NCBI RefSeq assembly: GCF_019097595.1
Contig: NC_080735.1
Location: 13,021,417 to 13,085,416, forward strand
Reading direction: 5' to 3'
DNA length: 64,000 bases
Source: Hemibagrus wyckioides
Lineage: Eukaryota; Chordata; Actinopteri; Siluriformes; Bagridae
Shown: piece by piece, positions 1 through 11,880 of the stretch
Numbering within the stretch: position 1 is the first letter of the stretch
Layout of the letters: every line of letters starts with the position of its first letter
Position numbers and translations under genes: made by a program
The notes under the pieces: model-generated
Database searches by the model: none
The model's input: only the letters and a program-made list of their open reading frames with translations
What the model was told of the DNA's origin: nothing

Positions 1-1018
1 GGTTGTTCTCCCAGGGGGATTTACACTGAAGTGCAACTTGGACTTCGCGTATTGGACTTTGAATAATGCGTTTTTCTTTGTATGTATTGCTTTTTTGTTT
101 TCATTGGATAGATTTTATTTAAAGAGGTCCTGATCTTTGACCGACCCCGACTATCACCCCCCTAAACACTCACCAGTAAGAAGCAACAAGTCCCGAACAA
201 GCTGAAGGTTTCCTTTCCCTACTTTTTTGTTTTAACTTTTTGTAAAACACATTTCAGAACTACCATTCTAACTACTAAAAATCGATCGTTTGTGCAAAAT
301 GTCACGTGACATGTTTGTTTACACTTTGTTTAGAATAATGACCTGAATTTATTCACGCACCGTAAATCCTTTTGACCCTACTCCAGCGTCAAACACTTCA
401 TTAAAAAATAATAAAATGAATAAAACTAAAACAACAACAACAACACCAGATTTTCACACTAAATAAACCTGTATTATGTTTATACTGAACGTGAAATTGT
501 CAATTAAGGAAATCGGTAATAAATGTTGTTTTTCTTTTTCTCATTATTATTTTTGTAAAATACAGTAGGGGTAACTTGATATCTTAACACTGACATATTA
601 CACAGAATAAATAATTTCATTGTTAAGACTAAATGCATTTGCAACGGTTTGATTATAACAATAATGTAAGAAACAATTAACGATAAAATAATTTATACCC
701 AAACAGGTCAGTACAATATTTGTATATATGTTAAAGACTAGATGACTCTAGAAATATATTGTGAACTATAATTTCCACAATATATTCACAATTTTGCGGT
801 TTTAATTTCCAATCTATATTTAAAATGATTTATTTATTAATACATTTTTATTGTTCTTCATGCTTCTGATCTCACAGCGGGTTTTGGCTGAGGAAGTGCT
901 GGATCGCACTGGAAGAGATAATTAATGCAAAAACCAAATTAACACCAGAATAAGAGCAACAGCTGAGAAATTTATTCGTTTCATCCCGACGCAAAAAAAC
1001 CTTTGCTTTCCTATTTGC

Positions 1019-1069
<51 letters not shown>

Positions 1070-1661
1070 GTGAAAAATGAATCAACGACCTATTTACAGT
1101 TTGTTCAGACCTATCACTTTTTTCTCTATCATATATGCACAATTTACAAGAATGAAAAATACAGCGACCAAAAAAAAAAGAAAAAAAAGAAAGAATAAAT
1201 ACACAGGCTCAGTCACGTGTTTACAAACCAAACAATTGCGGGTTGTGGATCAGATAAAATAACCTTTAAAATATAGTAGGCGTTTCCATTCTGAATTGTT
1301 CCCCGGCGTTTCCTGTGTATTAAAACTTGTTTTTCACAGATAATAATCATTAAAAATATTTAAACCTCTTAAGTTTTCACAAGATAATCTAGATTGTGTA
1401 AAGGCTGGTATCCCTTTCGCTTTTCATATTACACATTGGCCTAAAGCTATTATTATTTGAATTGTAGGCAAATCGGAGAAATTAATTTTTCTGTTGATAA
1501 GACAGTACCAATGAAGCAAGGCTTAAATAATAATCACCTTTAAATTTACAAGAAAACATTCTGTACAAAAAAAGCATGTATTTATAATCTAAAAAGAGGT
1601 AAATATTTGGTTACTTGTTTGTGAATATATGTGGTTCAGTTTTATGATTTTGCTTCTTGCT
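1..1661. other. 3' flank of sox1, probably including its 3' UTR
   Basis: This AT-rich stretch lies downstream of the sox1 stop codon, because the gene reads on the minus strand. No coding frame is credible here. Minus-strand AATAAA words, seen as TTTATT on the plus strand, occur at 971-976, 847-852, 833-838 and 829-834, about 690-830 bp past the stop. Any of them could be the polyadenylation signal, and none can be chosen without transcript data. The stretch also holds an (AAT)n microsatellite at 1019-1068. Confidence 0.55.
1019..1068. repeat. (AAT)n microsatellite
   Basis: About 16 uninterrupted AAT units in the sox1 3' flank. Confidence 0.95.
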
Positions 1662-2696
1662 TTAAATGTGCGTCAGTGGGACGGTTCCGTTAATGGCAGC
1701 TGCAGTGGTCTGATAGTGTTGCGGCAGCGCGTGCAGTCTGCTCTGAACAGCCGCGTCGCCAGCCTCCGCCGCCGGTAAGTACATGCTGATCATCTCGCGC
1801 AGGTCACCGGGACAGGGCGCGCGGGTCGCGCCGCTAAGAGGAGGGCTCGCGCTCGGCTCGGGCTTCACGAGCGATCCGAGCGTGCCGACGGCTCCCGCCG
1901 CTGCCGAGACAGAGCTCTGATGCTGCGTGTACGGCATGGCAGCGTAGGTCGACGGCGAGGCGCTCACGTAACTCGGAGAGTTCGACATGGGGCTGTACTG
2001 CAGCGCGCTCATGTCGTAGCGGTGCACGGGCTGCGCGCTGGCGGCGTGCTGATGGTGCGGGTGGTGGTGTCCATGGTGATGCGGGTGATGTCCATGATGG
2101 TGAGCGGCCCCAGCGCTTGCGTGCTGCCCGTAGGCTAACTGCGCCTCCTGCATCATGGCTGCGGCAGCGGCTGCTGTGTACGCGCCGTTTGCCCAGCCGT
2201 TCACGTGTGCGTAACTCGCCGCCCCTGCGCCGCCGCCGTGACCCGCGGGACTCTCTAACCTCTGCGCTGTGCTCATCCCCAGAGTCACACCGCCACCGCC
2301 GGCAGAACCTGCGAGCAGCCCGCCAGCCAGGGAGTATTTGTCCTTTTTAAGCAGCGTTTTGGTCTTCCTGCGTGGCCGGTACTTGTAATCCGGGTGCTCC
2401 TTCATGTGCATGGCGCGCAGACGCTTCGCCTCGTCAATGAAAGGCCGCTTCTCCGCCTCGGACATGACCTTCCACTCGGCCCCAAGCCTCTTGCTGATCT
2501 CCGAGTTGTGCATTTTGGGGTTCTCCTGTGCCATCTTCCGCCGCTGCCCGCGGGACCACACCATGAACGCGTTCATGGGGCGCTTGACGCGCTCCTGGCT
2601 CAATTTCCCCGCAGCGTTTTGCCCCGTGTGCCCCGCACCCGTGTTCGTTTGGGGTGCCGGGGAATGCAAGTCCGTCTCCATCATCATGCTATACAT
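1662..2696 (-). CDS. sox1: SoxB1 HMG-box transcription factor Sox1
   Basis: A single uninterrupted 344-codon exon encodes a nuclear SoxB1 factor, a group that keeps neural progenitors undifferentiated and binds ACAAT-type sites through its HMG box. The HMG box spans about residues 36-110: [16 protein letters not shown] starts at 39, [14 protein letters not shown] at 63, and the basic tail [12 protein letters not shown] at 107. Other family landmarks are the SoxB motif YSLAGGLL (121-128), QRLESP (145-150), [10 protein letters not shown] (164-173), poly-Ala (175-180), a His-rich run (199-217), a psi-K-x-E sumoylation-type site VKPE (277-280), [14 protein letters not shown] (295-308) and the terminal NGTVPLTHI. 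The N-terminus [13 protein letters not shown] separates Sox1 from Sox2 and Sox3, which begin MYNMMETE. Length matches fish Sox1 (about 335-345). Whether this is the a or b teleost paralogue cannot be told. No frameshift or truncation is visible. The coding region is far richer in GC and CpG than its surroundings. Confidence 0.97.
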   Translation of the reverse strand: MYSMMMETDLHSPAPQTNTGAGHTGQNAAGKLSQERVKRPMNAFMVWSRGQRRKMAQENPKMHNSEISKRLGAEWKVMSEAEKRPFIDEAKRLRAMHMKEHPDYKYRPRRKTKTLLKKDKYSLAGGLLAGSAGGGGVTLGMSTAQRLESPAGHGGGAGAASYAHVNGWANGAYTAAAAAAMMQEAQLAYGQHASAGAAHHHGHHPHHHGHHHPHHQHAASAQPVHRYDMSALQYSPMSNSPSYVSASPSTYAAMPYTQHQSSVSAAAGAVGTLGSLVKPEPSASPPLSGATRAPCPGDLREMISMYLPAAEAGDAAVQSRLHALPQHYQTTAAAINGTVPLTHI

Positions 2697-2894
2697 TCAC
2701 CTGGCTTTAACTTTCGCACTCAACACGCGAGAAACATTCACTCTTGGAGCCAAGCAGCGGCGTCCCTGTCCTGTCCGCTGGCACGGACGCGTAAAAGAAA
2801 AGGTTCCCACAGAACAAGGAAACAGGCATACAATCCCAAAACGATACAAGTCGCTATTTTCTTTACCTTTCTTTTCAGCTTTTGATTTTCTCAT
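2697..2894 (-). other. Upstream ORF in the sox1 leader, 65 codons
   Basis: An ATG-initiated frame runs in the same register as sox1, and its TGA stop lies directly against the sox1 ATG, giving TGAATG. The peptide is basic, with no recognisable domain. If transcription starts upstream of 2894, as the promoter words near 3003-3054 suggest, this is a real upstream ORF that could limit or reinitiate translation at sox1. The sox1 ATG has T at -3 and T at +4, a weak context. It is unlikely to be a separate functional protein. Confidence 0.35.
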
Positions 2895-3060
2895 CCGGTG
2901 CAGAGAAAAGTCTGTGAGCTACTTTGGGCGACGCGGGAGAAAAGTTAGTAGCAGAGCGGCCATATGATGCGCTTTGACAGCCGCTAAATGAGAGCAAAGC
3001 GACCAATCACGTTCGAGCTGAGGACTGATTTGCATGGCGCGTGGTCACGTGACCCGAGCT
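2895..3060 (-). promoter_or_regulatory. Probable sox1 proximal promoter
   Basis: This CpG-rich stretch lies 200-360 bp upstream of the sox1 ATG. It holds CCAAT at 3003-3007 (NF-Y type), the POU octamer ATTTGCAT at 3028-3035, and a perfect 12-bp palindrome GGTCACGTGACC at 3043-3054 centred on a CACGTG E-box. No TATA box is evident in the right place. A CCAAT box plus octamer near the start fits a TATA-less SoxB1 promoter regulated by POU and SoxB factors. The start site itself is inferred. Confidence 0.55.
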
Positions 3061-4360
3061 CAGCGTCCACTCTCCAGCGCTCTGAAGGTAAACAGTATCC
3101 TCCAAAGCCACGTTGCCTCGCGCATGTTGGACAAATTATATGCAATTGATAAAGAAATAATATCCAAAACCCCTAGAGTTGGACTAACCCCTACCCTCTT
3201 GAGACACAAAACTATGATGCTGTATGCTTTGTAATTTTTTCCTTACTGTTTGTTAGAAACCGTGATAAGTAATTAAAGAGTAGTTTGGAATAGACGCAGT
3301 TCCTCAGTGTCTATATATTTATATATATGGGGGATTTTCTGTAAATATACACACAAGCAATTAGAGTGAAAGTGGTGTACCAGTATATAATGTTTCAATA
3401 GGTCTAGGACGCAAATAAAGACTGTAATAGTGAATGCAACACATTAAAAGAACCATTTCATTTAACACTGTTAGATTTGTTGTTGTTGTTGTTGTTGTTT
3501 TTAGTGTATTCAAGGTATTGTGCAAATTCAGACCTAAACCTCAGACACCCAATACACCCTTGGATAAAAGTGAAACACTACAAACTCCACTTTAAACATT
3601 TTTTTTTTAATTCAAAGCATATTCTTGCTGGTTTTGTTTCCTTTACTGATCAGTAAATTAACATCAGTCTGCATGAACACACTGCACAATAAACAAATAA
3701 ACCGGAAATAAGGAAAATAATATATATATATATATTTAGATTTCTAATATATTTTTAAAGGGTATTGTGCAGCGTTGTTATTATGGGGAAACAATATTAA
3801 TTCATAATCTGGCCCAAAGGTCACCAGCGAAATTAAAACGTGCGTAAATAAATAGCGATGGCTATTTTGATGTATTTTGAGGTTTTTGACACTGTATGTG
3901 ATCAAATATGCGCTCGCACAGCTTTGGGGTTTCTCACACAGCTCGCTGCTTTTGTTTCGAGCTGCTTTAAAACCCGTGAAAGACTCTTTTCAGTAAATTG
4001 GTGCCACAGGTGCTTCCCTGTTGTGTCAGTTGCTAAGAAACAGGTGACTGACGCCCAGCGCACGTGCCACATCAGACCACTTTGTCCACAAGTGGCTTTA
4101 GGGCATGATGCAAGCTATAAAGGGTTTTCTGAAACTGAAAAAAATAAAAATAAAAATAAATTAACGATGTTATCCTCATGTTAATAACAAGTGCGTGTTG
4201 TATTAACTACCACGTCGAAAATCATTTTAAAAATAATTTCGTAAACGTCTTTTCATGTCCTTAAGCTAAACAGCGCAATCTGGTAGTTAATAGAGAAGGC
4301 TAATGAGAGCACTGCTAGCTGAAGATGAAGGACGGTCTCTGTTTTAGATACAATAAAACT

Positions 4361-4435
4361 GGATAAAATGAGAATGCTTTGCACTAAATTGGATAAAACG
4401 AGAATGCTTTACACTAAATTGGATAAAATGAAAGC
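4361..4435. repeat. Minisatellite, about 30-bp period
   Basis: Two full units and part of a third of a repeat beginning GGATAAAATGAGAATGCTTT, with single-base differences between units. Confidence 0.85.
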
Positions 4436-4720
4436 ACATCAAACTTCATTTTCAAGCATTAAAGCATCGCATCCCATTCTTGGTGGAAGTCAAACAGCCT
4501 TCAGCCATGTATGAGACTGTTCCAAAAGAAAATTCATCTTTGTGTTTATTTATCAATATAAATAGTATATTTTATCCGATTCCCTCATTCTTTTTTTTTG
4601 TCTATTTTTCTCTAGGGTATCAAAAGTTATATATCATAACTCTCTCACAGAAAACCAAGAGAGAGTATTTTTTTTAAATGTATTTATTTATTTATTTAAT
4701 AAAACGATATAAACAATGCA

Positions 4721-4735
4721 ATTATTATTATTATG

Positions 4736-4777
<42 letters not shown>

Positions 4778-4778
4778 G
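4721..4778. repeat. (ATT)n microsatellite
   Basis: A long ATT array with one interruption near 4733-4737. Confidence 0.95.
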
Positions 4779-5080
4779 CTTTTGTTGGAGATTATGATGA
4801 TGATGCGGTTGTAGTTTTCTCAATTTATTATAATTCTTCTTTTTTTAAAAAAAATAAAAATAAAATATAGCCAACTTTATTCAGATTATACTTTTAATCC
4901 TGCATATCAAAAATCGCCTTAGTACAGTCTCAGTTTAATAGTGAACATCTACTGAAATTAAAACCGACTGTTTTTTTTACTACGCTACAAAAATCCAGAT
5001 AACATGCATTATTTATAAAAAAGTAAATTACATATGAACCCATTCGATTGTGAGTTATCTCGTTATGCGTAATGATGTAT

Positions 5081-5198
<118 letters not shown>

Positions 5199-5698
5199 GA
5201 AGCATGAGGAAGTCGCTCACCCTCTTATTTTACACGAGAGCTACTCAGAATATCTTAATTAATTGTTAGTTAAAGCAAAAAAAAATAAAAAATAATATAT
5301 CTATATAGGGCGTCAGTGGAGCACAGTTAACAACTTAATCATCACACTCATCACTGCAAGAAGAATAGACATAGCCATTATGCAATTAGACGTTATTTGT
5401 AGAATTGCACTATTTGCTTTGACAGTGCTCACAGTATTCCATCTGGCCAGTAGAGCTAATAAAACACGATAATAAACAATGTGCGCGGCAGTGGAAGTAA
5501 ACAACAAACAGAAACAAAAGCGACTGCAAGGGTATTGTTTTTATATCAGATATTCAGGGAAAATCCCATGCAGATTACCCCTCATTTCCTTCAGGCCAGA
5601 TTACTTCATACGTCTGACAGTGACTCTATATCACGTGCGTAGCTAATTAGTGGGATTAAATAATGCTTTATTTGTTCGAAATAGGTTATTTTTTATTG
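5199..5698. other. Intergenic, nothing recognised
   Basis: Mixed-composition DNA. I see no exon, RNA gene or known transposon. Confidence 0.5.
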
Positions 5699-5812
<114 letters not shown>

Positions 5813-6206
5813 TTACATTTTATTTATTTATTTTTTTTAGATGTAAGATAGGCTGGAGATGTGAGCGAGACCGGATGGATATGTGAGTGACATGGGAACA
5901 AGGTAAAAGTAAGACGAGAGAGAGCCGAGATGGAGATGAGAGTGAGAACAGATGGACATGACAGTAAGATAGGATGGAGACGAGAGTAAGATAGTAAGTA
6001 GATGAGAGTGATATAGGATGGAGATGAGAGTGAAATGAGAGGAAGACAGGATGCAGAAAGGAGTACAGGCTCTATACAGTCTGCATGGACAGACAAGTGG
6101 TTTCTCTTGAACCTGGGAGCGCGAGCACCTGACAGATGTTGAGCGTGTGAAAGCGCGCGCTGCAGCTCTTCAGCCTGTTTTAAAGCGTAATTGGGCGCGT
6201 GGGGGG

Positions 6207-6207
<1 letters not shown>

Positions 6208-6241
<34 letters not shown>
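6208..6241. repeat. (GA)n microsatellite
   Basis: Uninterrupted GA dinucleotide array. Confidence 0.95.
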
Positions 6242-6243
<2 letters not shown>

Positions 6244-7250
6244 GGGGTATTGCACGCCAAGGGCCAAACTTCCATTTTACGCCCATTTTCCAGTCGCACG
6301 CTTATTTTCGGCGTCATTTTCACGTCGTTCACCGACGCGCTGAGTACCGAGCAGGAGGAAAATGTAGCGTGCAACCGGGAGGAGGGAGAGGGGCTACGTC
6401 TCTCATATACCACAGCGGCTAAATCAGCAGTCAGAAAAGCGGAAACGGAGAGTCACAACCTCCATTCTCACCTCCAGCACCGTGACTGTAGGAACCTCAG
6501 CGCACTCCGAGCAGAGAAACACTCACTAATGCGCCTTAATGTGGACATGGTCCTTATTTTTATGGGAAAAAAAGTTCCTGGAAGATTGTTAAGCATTCAT
6601 TACCAGGGCCCTTAAGTGCATGCTGGTAACATGCAGGAAAAAAGTGCTTACACTCTAAAAAATTCAAGGCTTTTGGATTCTTCATACTTTATAATGCACT
6701 ATTTTGGTCTTGATGTAAACAGACACATGAACAATATAGATTTACATCTAACAATTGCATGCATTTTCACACATCCTACTGTGAATCCAATCAGAGGGAT
6801 AATCATTATTAATATTGGTGTAGCATAATGAAACTGTGGTGAATTATAATTCATAGTTATGTAATATTTCTATCCTAATAATGTTTCTACCTTAGATGCA
6901 CAAAAATATATATTTTTGAACAAAGCCTTGTAAACCTTAAAATCCCCCTTAAATCTTTTAACAGAATTCAGTGTGCTTATTATCAGAAGCAGAATTGTTT
7001 AGCTTTTCAGAGATGTATTTGTAACACAGACATAAAGGATTTCTTCTATCTTTCAGTAAGAATAATTCTAAATGTCACTTTTTCCTATCATTATTACAGC
7101 TTTGCTAATATTTCTAGTTTATCTGCAAATCAACAGAAGTATATAATATGTAAATTAGTATGTGTGTGAATGGACAATAAATTCCAACTCATAGCTAGTT
7201 TAACCAAACTTATAGAAGTGCACAAGATATAGTGTGGTGCTATTACTAAG

Positions 7251-7251
<1 letters not shown>

Positions 7252-7285
<34 letters not shown>

Positions 7286-7305
7286 TATATATAATATATA
7301 TATAA
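7252..7305. repeat. (AT)n microsatellite
   Basis: AT array with two AAT interruptions. Confidence 0.95.
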
Positions 7306-7749
7306 TCTCAAAAATACAATGGAGTAACTTAGTTACTTAGTTAACAAAATAATGTGGTCATTTTCCTCTGGTTCCAAATTCCATGCATGTGTAATGTAAA
7401 GGCCTTATTAAATTAGAAAGGCCACATTAATTCTCTTTCATCTTTTCTTGCTTTACAGTTTTCTTGCTCCACAATTAAGGTTCATTACCCAGTGCCAATA
7501 TAAAAGCAATTAAAACCGGCACAGTAAATATAAAAAAAGTGTGAGGTCAGTTGAAAAATTCACCAAATGCCCCCCTCTTTCTCCTCTGCAACACACCAGT
7601 CTAAACTTTAATTTGTAAAATGAAACTGCAAAATAAGTCCTTTTTGCTTCTCTTGCAAACAGACAAAGACCCACAAACACACACACATTTCTATTTCCAG
7701 CCAAATTAGCATTAGCAGCTCATCAGAAGATCAAAGGCCTCCCAGATAA

Positions 7750-7785
7750 ACACACACAAACACACACATACGTACTCTCTCTCTC

Positions 7786-7835
<50 letters not shown>
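7750..7835. repeat. Compound (CA)n-(CT)n-(CA)n microsatellite
   Basis: CA units at 7750-7768, CT units at about 7775-7821, then CA again to 7835. The strand therefore alternates between purine-pyrimidine and all-pyrimidine dinucleotides. Confidence 0.95.
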
Positions 7836-8835
7836 CAGGATGTGTTCGCAGCATGTTTCCACCTGCTTGCGTTCCTATCCCTGCTGTTAGCTTGGGAATC
7901 TCTAAGCCCACAGGCCTCTCCTACCCAACCAGCAAGCAGAGTCAGCTTCACAGGATCAGCTGAAGCTTCTAGAAACAACACGTTAGTGCACTACGGGGGT
8001 TAACACTATCAAAGGCATTTTTCTCTCTCGCAGGCGATTTGCGTAAGCTTCCTGTCACAGCAGCTGTCAGGTCTACTGCATGAGCTCTGATTTGACAAGG
8101 CTTATGGCTGCTGCCATAACTGTGACCTAGCCAGTGTCTATCAGTACAGTCATGAGGTTTGATGCAAACATGGACGTGAAAGGCAAGGAGAAGGAGCCGA
8201 TGGAAAAGAATGTATATTTTTACATGGTGTATATATGAGGGTTCGAAGAATGGTTTAAATCCTTACATCTCAGTATCTTGAAGGTTACGAGTGACAGAAA
8301 CTTTATTTGAAGAGACAGTGATTGTTCTGAAGAATAGAGAGCAAAATGGATTAGTATAACCTTCAAATATAAAAGTGCAATGAAACACTGCGCAGGGGAA
8401 AATACATGAATAGCAGAGAACTCTGTGCACTGTAAGCTTTATTCACTGCTGAGGACGGTGACAGCTAAACAACCTGTTGATGCTTCGGTATGCTATGATT
8501 ATCGGGACGTCAAAATTCCTGATTCCAGCCTTCACCATCAGTTTGTCTCTATTGTCAATTTTTTGCTAGATTTAGCTTTCTAGGTCTTGCTTAAACCATG
8601 GTTTCCTTAAAGAACTGTAACAATTCACATAGCAAGTGTTAAGAGTAACATTATTGTTAGGGAGAGAGAAGGAGTTTTAGTGTTTGTCCCTTATTCTTAC
8701 CACTTCATTTGTTTGCAATCTAATGATCAAATCTCCAACCACAAGCCCCTCTTGTACAAATTCATACAAATCTGCCTGTCTTTTTTTAACAATACAAAAT
8801 CTCAAATATCATCTTTCCATTAATAATCCAAGAAA
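7836..8835. other. Intergenic; 8030-8170 is a weak regulatory candidate
   Basis: Most of this is unremarkable. 8030-8170 is non-repetitive and contains GACAAGG and CAGCTG-type words, resembling a non-coding island, but the evidence is only compositional. Confidence 0.3.
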
Positions 8836-8900
8836 ATATGGTTCTTTAGTGTGATGCCACAGAGAACCATATATTTTAGCTTCCGGGAAGAAGCTATTTT
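8836..8900. mobile_element. Relic of a fish MITE with GGTTCTTT-type ends
   Basis: GGTTCTTTAGTGTGATGCCA at 8840, followed by a mirrored AGAGAACCAT, matches from memory a common short non-autonomous element in fish genomes with AAAGGTTCTTT motifs. It is short and decayed. Confidence 0.45.
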
Positions 8901-9449
8901 ATATATTATTTTATATAGTTTTACAGGCAACAAAAATTGTTCTTAATGGGAACAAGCATTTCTAGCATATGTACACAGTCCAATTTATCATGATGGCTAA
9001 GAAGTACTGGCCTAACACATGAGAGTGCATCATATTCATTCACAACAACAATAATATTTCCTCTTTTATACTTTTACTTGCAACCTAATATGGTAACATG
9101 TTGTTTTGTAATTTGTTGTAATTTGCACTGCTCAATTTGTAAGAAAACTACGATCATTAAGGTTAGAGCTTCATGTGTACAAATCGAATCTATTAACCAG
9201 GTTCCTGATTATTACACAAAAAATAGTTGTGTACAAGACCTTAATAACTGCCTAAACACTCATATTAAGCAGCTTGATGTGTATTTTTTCCATCTGATGC
9301 TTTTACTAAGAAACCTCTGATCACCATATGGAATCAAGACTTCCCTCTTTGTCCATAACAGGAGAGCAGCCTCCTTAGACCCCTCCAAAGATATCAACAC
9401 ATAACGGATAAATAAAACTGTTTCCTTTGTCAGTTAATCATTACACCAT

Positions 9450-9690
9450 TTCTGATTGATACCTAATGACCAGGATGGGATTTTGGCAGCTTGTGAGACC
9501 ACTTACTCAGAACGGCTCTGTTAATGGTCCCAACAGCCTTATTGTATTCAACTACATCTGCCTTCTGGAAACACATCTATAATTAGTCCCTGTGTCACCC
9601 ATTAGGAGGCTAATGGACTTTGGCTCTAATGAGCATTAGACAAGGCATAGGCTCTAGCTCAGGTCTTAATGTAGGGGTCTAGTAACCCTG
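9450..9690. promoter_or_regulatory. Candidate non-coding regulatory island
   Basis: Non-repetitive block with several homeodomain core words (CTAATGG, TAATTAG, CTAATGA) and balanced composition among AT-rich DNA. No open frame. Conservation was not tested. Confidence 0.25.
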
Positions 9691-9850
9691 GGACAGAAGA
9701 TGGACTGGGAAAGAAAAAACAGCTTTTTGCTGTAAATCCTCTGCACAATGGTTATTATGTAGTATAAAAAAGGAAGGGATCATTGGTCAACCACTTTGTA
9801 GCTCATATTGGTAACCTAATTCAGATGTTAATCAGGCTACTGGCTTGTGC

Positions 9851-9881
9851 CTGTGTGTGTGTGTGTGCGTGTGGTGTGTGT
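9851..9881. repeat. (TG)n microsatellite
   Basis: TG array with small interruptions. Confidence 0.85.
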
Positions 9882-10079
9882 ATTAGAAAGCAAAAAAAGC
9901 ACTGATCAGAAGCCTTCCTCGATACACCCCACTGAGCAAAAATCTCACTTCCATTTTTTTTGCCAGTTAATAAATAAGAAGTGAAACAGATGGAACAGGA
10001 GCCATGTTGCTCTCTATCAAGGCTCCTTTCCTATAACCAGGGGTTGTTTACTTGTAGTACTTCAGTGGATCTAAATGAG

Positions 10080-10270
10080 CAGGACTAATCAATCTATCAA
10101 AACTGGCCGTAGTTCAGCGACTCCAGTTTTCTAAACATGAGCCATCGCAGCTTCTGCAGAAGATCCTCGGTTGTGGATTATCCAATCATATTTATGCAAA
10201 TGATTTTGCTGAAAGCAGCTCATGGAGAACGGAAAGTGTTTTCATAGTCATCCGTATATATATTTTGTCC
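10080..10270. promoter_or_regulatory. Candidate regulatory island with octamer
   Basis: Contains the perfect POU octamer ATGCAAAT at 10194-10201 beside ATCCAATCATAT in a non-repetitive block. The island lies about 7.5 kb upstream of sox1. Function is inferred from composition and motif only. Confidence 0.3.
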
Positions 10271-10332
10271 TGGCTTATGAAAAAACGGAAAACAGAATGA
10301 CAGAGAATGATACTTTATAAATAATATGGTCT

Positions 10333-10493
10333 TCAAACTTTTGCCACAAAAAGAAATCCAAGAAGGCATGATTTTCCAAATTTGGAGTGGAAGGACTCAA
10401 GTGTTCTACACAGAGCCCTGACCCCAGTTAAGATGTTGAACAAGCACATATGGGTCTGATCTTGTGTCCACAAACTTTTGGCTGTATAGTGTA
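10333..10493 (+). mobile_element. Internally deleted Tc1/mariner-like relic
   Basis: The right part reads AACAAGCACATATGGGT, then GTGTCCACAAACTTTTGGCT and TATAGTGTA, the characteristic terminus of a fish Tc1/mariner family. Upstream, TTGGAGTGGAAGGACTCAAG and CACAGAGCCCTGACC correspond to its transposase region. Most of the coding part between them is missing, so this cannot encode a transposase. Confidence 0.75.
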
Positions 10494-10499
10494 GGTGTT

Positions 10500-11780
10500 T
10501 AAGATGCTTCAAGTTTGTATCTAGTCTGAAGCACTAGTTAAAAGTGGAACCAGATGAAATAAATCATACTTACTTAAAGTACTTAACCATAAACATTATG
10601 CATTTAATTCACTCATCAGCTCTCCCCATCACACAATGACTACCACCCCAGAGAGGGCAAGGCTAACAAGGGCTCCCTCTGAGACATGTGAAGCCAACCA
10701 CATCTTTTCAAACTGTTGCTCATGCTGTGTCATAAAGCACCTTCTCATATCACATGCCTGAACCCTCAGATTCCCACAGAGTCTCTGTGATTCCAGGGAT
10801 TAAAGACTTTGCCATTCCTCCACCCAAAGAGCTGAATGTTATTTATAGACATTAATCAATAATGGCCAAGCATTACAGAAGAAACTGTGAACCTTCACAA
10901 ATGTTATTAACCATACACTATAACTAGAACAAAAAGTGATCTGCAGTAACTTTTTCCTCACCCCTTTCTCCCAACACCAGCTACTCTCAGATCAGCAGCT
11001 CTCGACTTCTCGACTATCATCGCTTATAATCTTATAATCCTTATAATCCGTCTACAAGGGTCGGCCGCCCTCGTCCAAATAACCATAATCTCATTACACC
11101 TCCTATGAAAGTTTCATATTTATCTACTGATTTCAAATGAAAGTAATAAGGCTTCTCACCCACCCCCCTTCTGATCTCTGCCACCAAAAACCCTAATCAT
11201 ATTTCGCCCCTATCTGAAAGCAATCAGTAATTGTGTGTGCAGCAGCAGAATGAAGCGCAGCAGCAATAACGGCCAGCAACAGCGAAAGCCGCCAGTGCAG
11301 CTGGGCTAATTAAATTAAAAATGACGCTAGCCCTGGAGCTATAGGCACGTTGCATTCATAAGTATTCAGAAAAGGGGGGTGTATTGTAATGGACGTTGAG
11401 GTGTTTGATGTTGAAGAGTCTTGATAATGGGCTGCTGTGGGATTAATGTAGAGATGGCTGGTAGCAGAGGGCTGGAGGAAACATTTAATAAGCAATGGTG
11501 GCTAGTCATTAGGGGTATATCAACCTTTAAACAAATGTTATCATCATAAAGTCCTCATTCACAACATTTCACATTCTGATCAAACTAGCCCACTACAATA
11601 ATGGCTAATAGAGGCCCACTGGGACAGGTATGACGCTGCCCCATGCATGACAGACAAACAGCCGACATGACACCTAATGACAGGTTTGCAGTTTTTACAT
11701 TAAATAGGACCAGATTAAAAATACTCCATGACTGCCGAGATCTTGCTTTATATCAAACAATCTGAAAAAAAACCCAAAAC
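10500..11780. other. Intergenic; non-repetitive island at 11220-11340
   Basis: No gene is supported. 11220-11340 is comparatively GC-rich, with TAATTAAATTAAAAATGACG and CAGCTGGG words, a possible regulatory island. 10980-11060 has short CTTATAATC-type repeats. Confidence 0.35.
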
Positions 11781-11784
11781 GAAG

Positions 11785-11880
11785 GTAAAGTGTAAGCACA
11801 GACAGTGTGTCTGATGTACACAAGCATTTCTATTGTACGATACATTACAAAGACTGGCAGAGGGAAAGGGGGATTGCAGA
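11785..11880 (+). repeat. Copy A of a diverged 90-100 bp repeat pair
   Basis: Shares with 32485-32590 an ordered series of blocks: CAGACAG, GATGTACA, TTCTxTTGTA, then CAAAxAxTGGxAGAGGGAAAGGGGGATT. Flanks differ. No other copy was noticed in the window. It may be an old low-copy transposon or a duplicated non-coding element. Confidence 0.65.

Larger units (their letters stand above)
3061..5080. other. Upstream intergenic AT-rich DNA
   Basis: No exon is supported. There is a run of TGT units near 3480-3500, a short TA run at 3719-3735, a 30-bp-period minisatellite (4361-4430), a TTTA run (4681-4700) and a TTA array (4721-4778). The stretch 3840-4130 is less simple and has open frames on the plus strand, but with no recognisable domain. 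Confidence 0.6.
5813..7770. other. Intergenic with GA-rich and AT-rich tracts
   Basis: 5860-6060 is a degenerate purine-rich series with GAT(G)GAGA-like units, probably a decayed tandem repeat. 6208-6241 is a GA array. 6250-6520 is more GC-rich and non-repetitive, with plus-strand open frames but no domain. 7252-7305 is an AT array. No gene is supported. Confidence 0.5.

Noticed and set aside
1920..2967. Plus-strand open frames of 72-187 codons across the sox1 exon
   Set aside because: They are antisense shadows of the GC-rich sox1 coding region. The minus-strand frame gives a full Sox1 protein.
2404..2967. 187-codon plus-strand frame spanning the sox1 start
   Set aside because: Antisense to the HMG box and leader, no domain; long only because stop codons are rare in GC-rich DNA.
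5860..6060. Possible coding series of GAGATGAGAGTGA-like units
   Set aside because: Degenerate tandem purine repeat; frames across it lack any domain.
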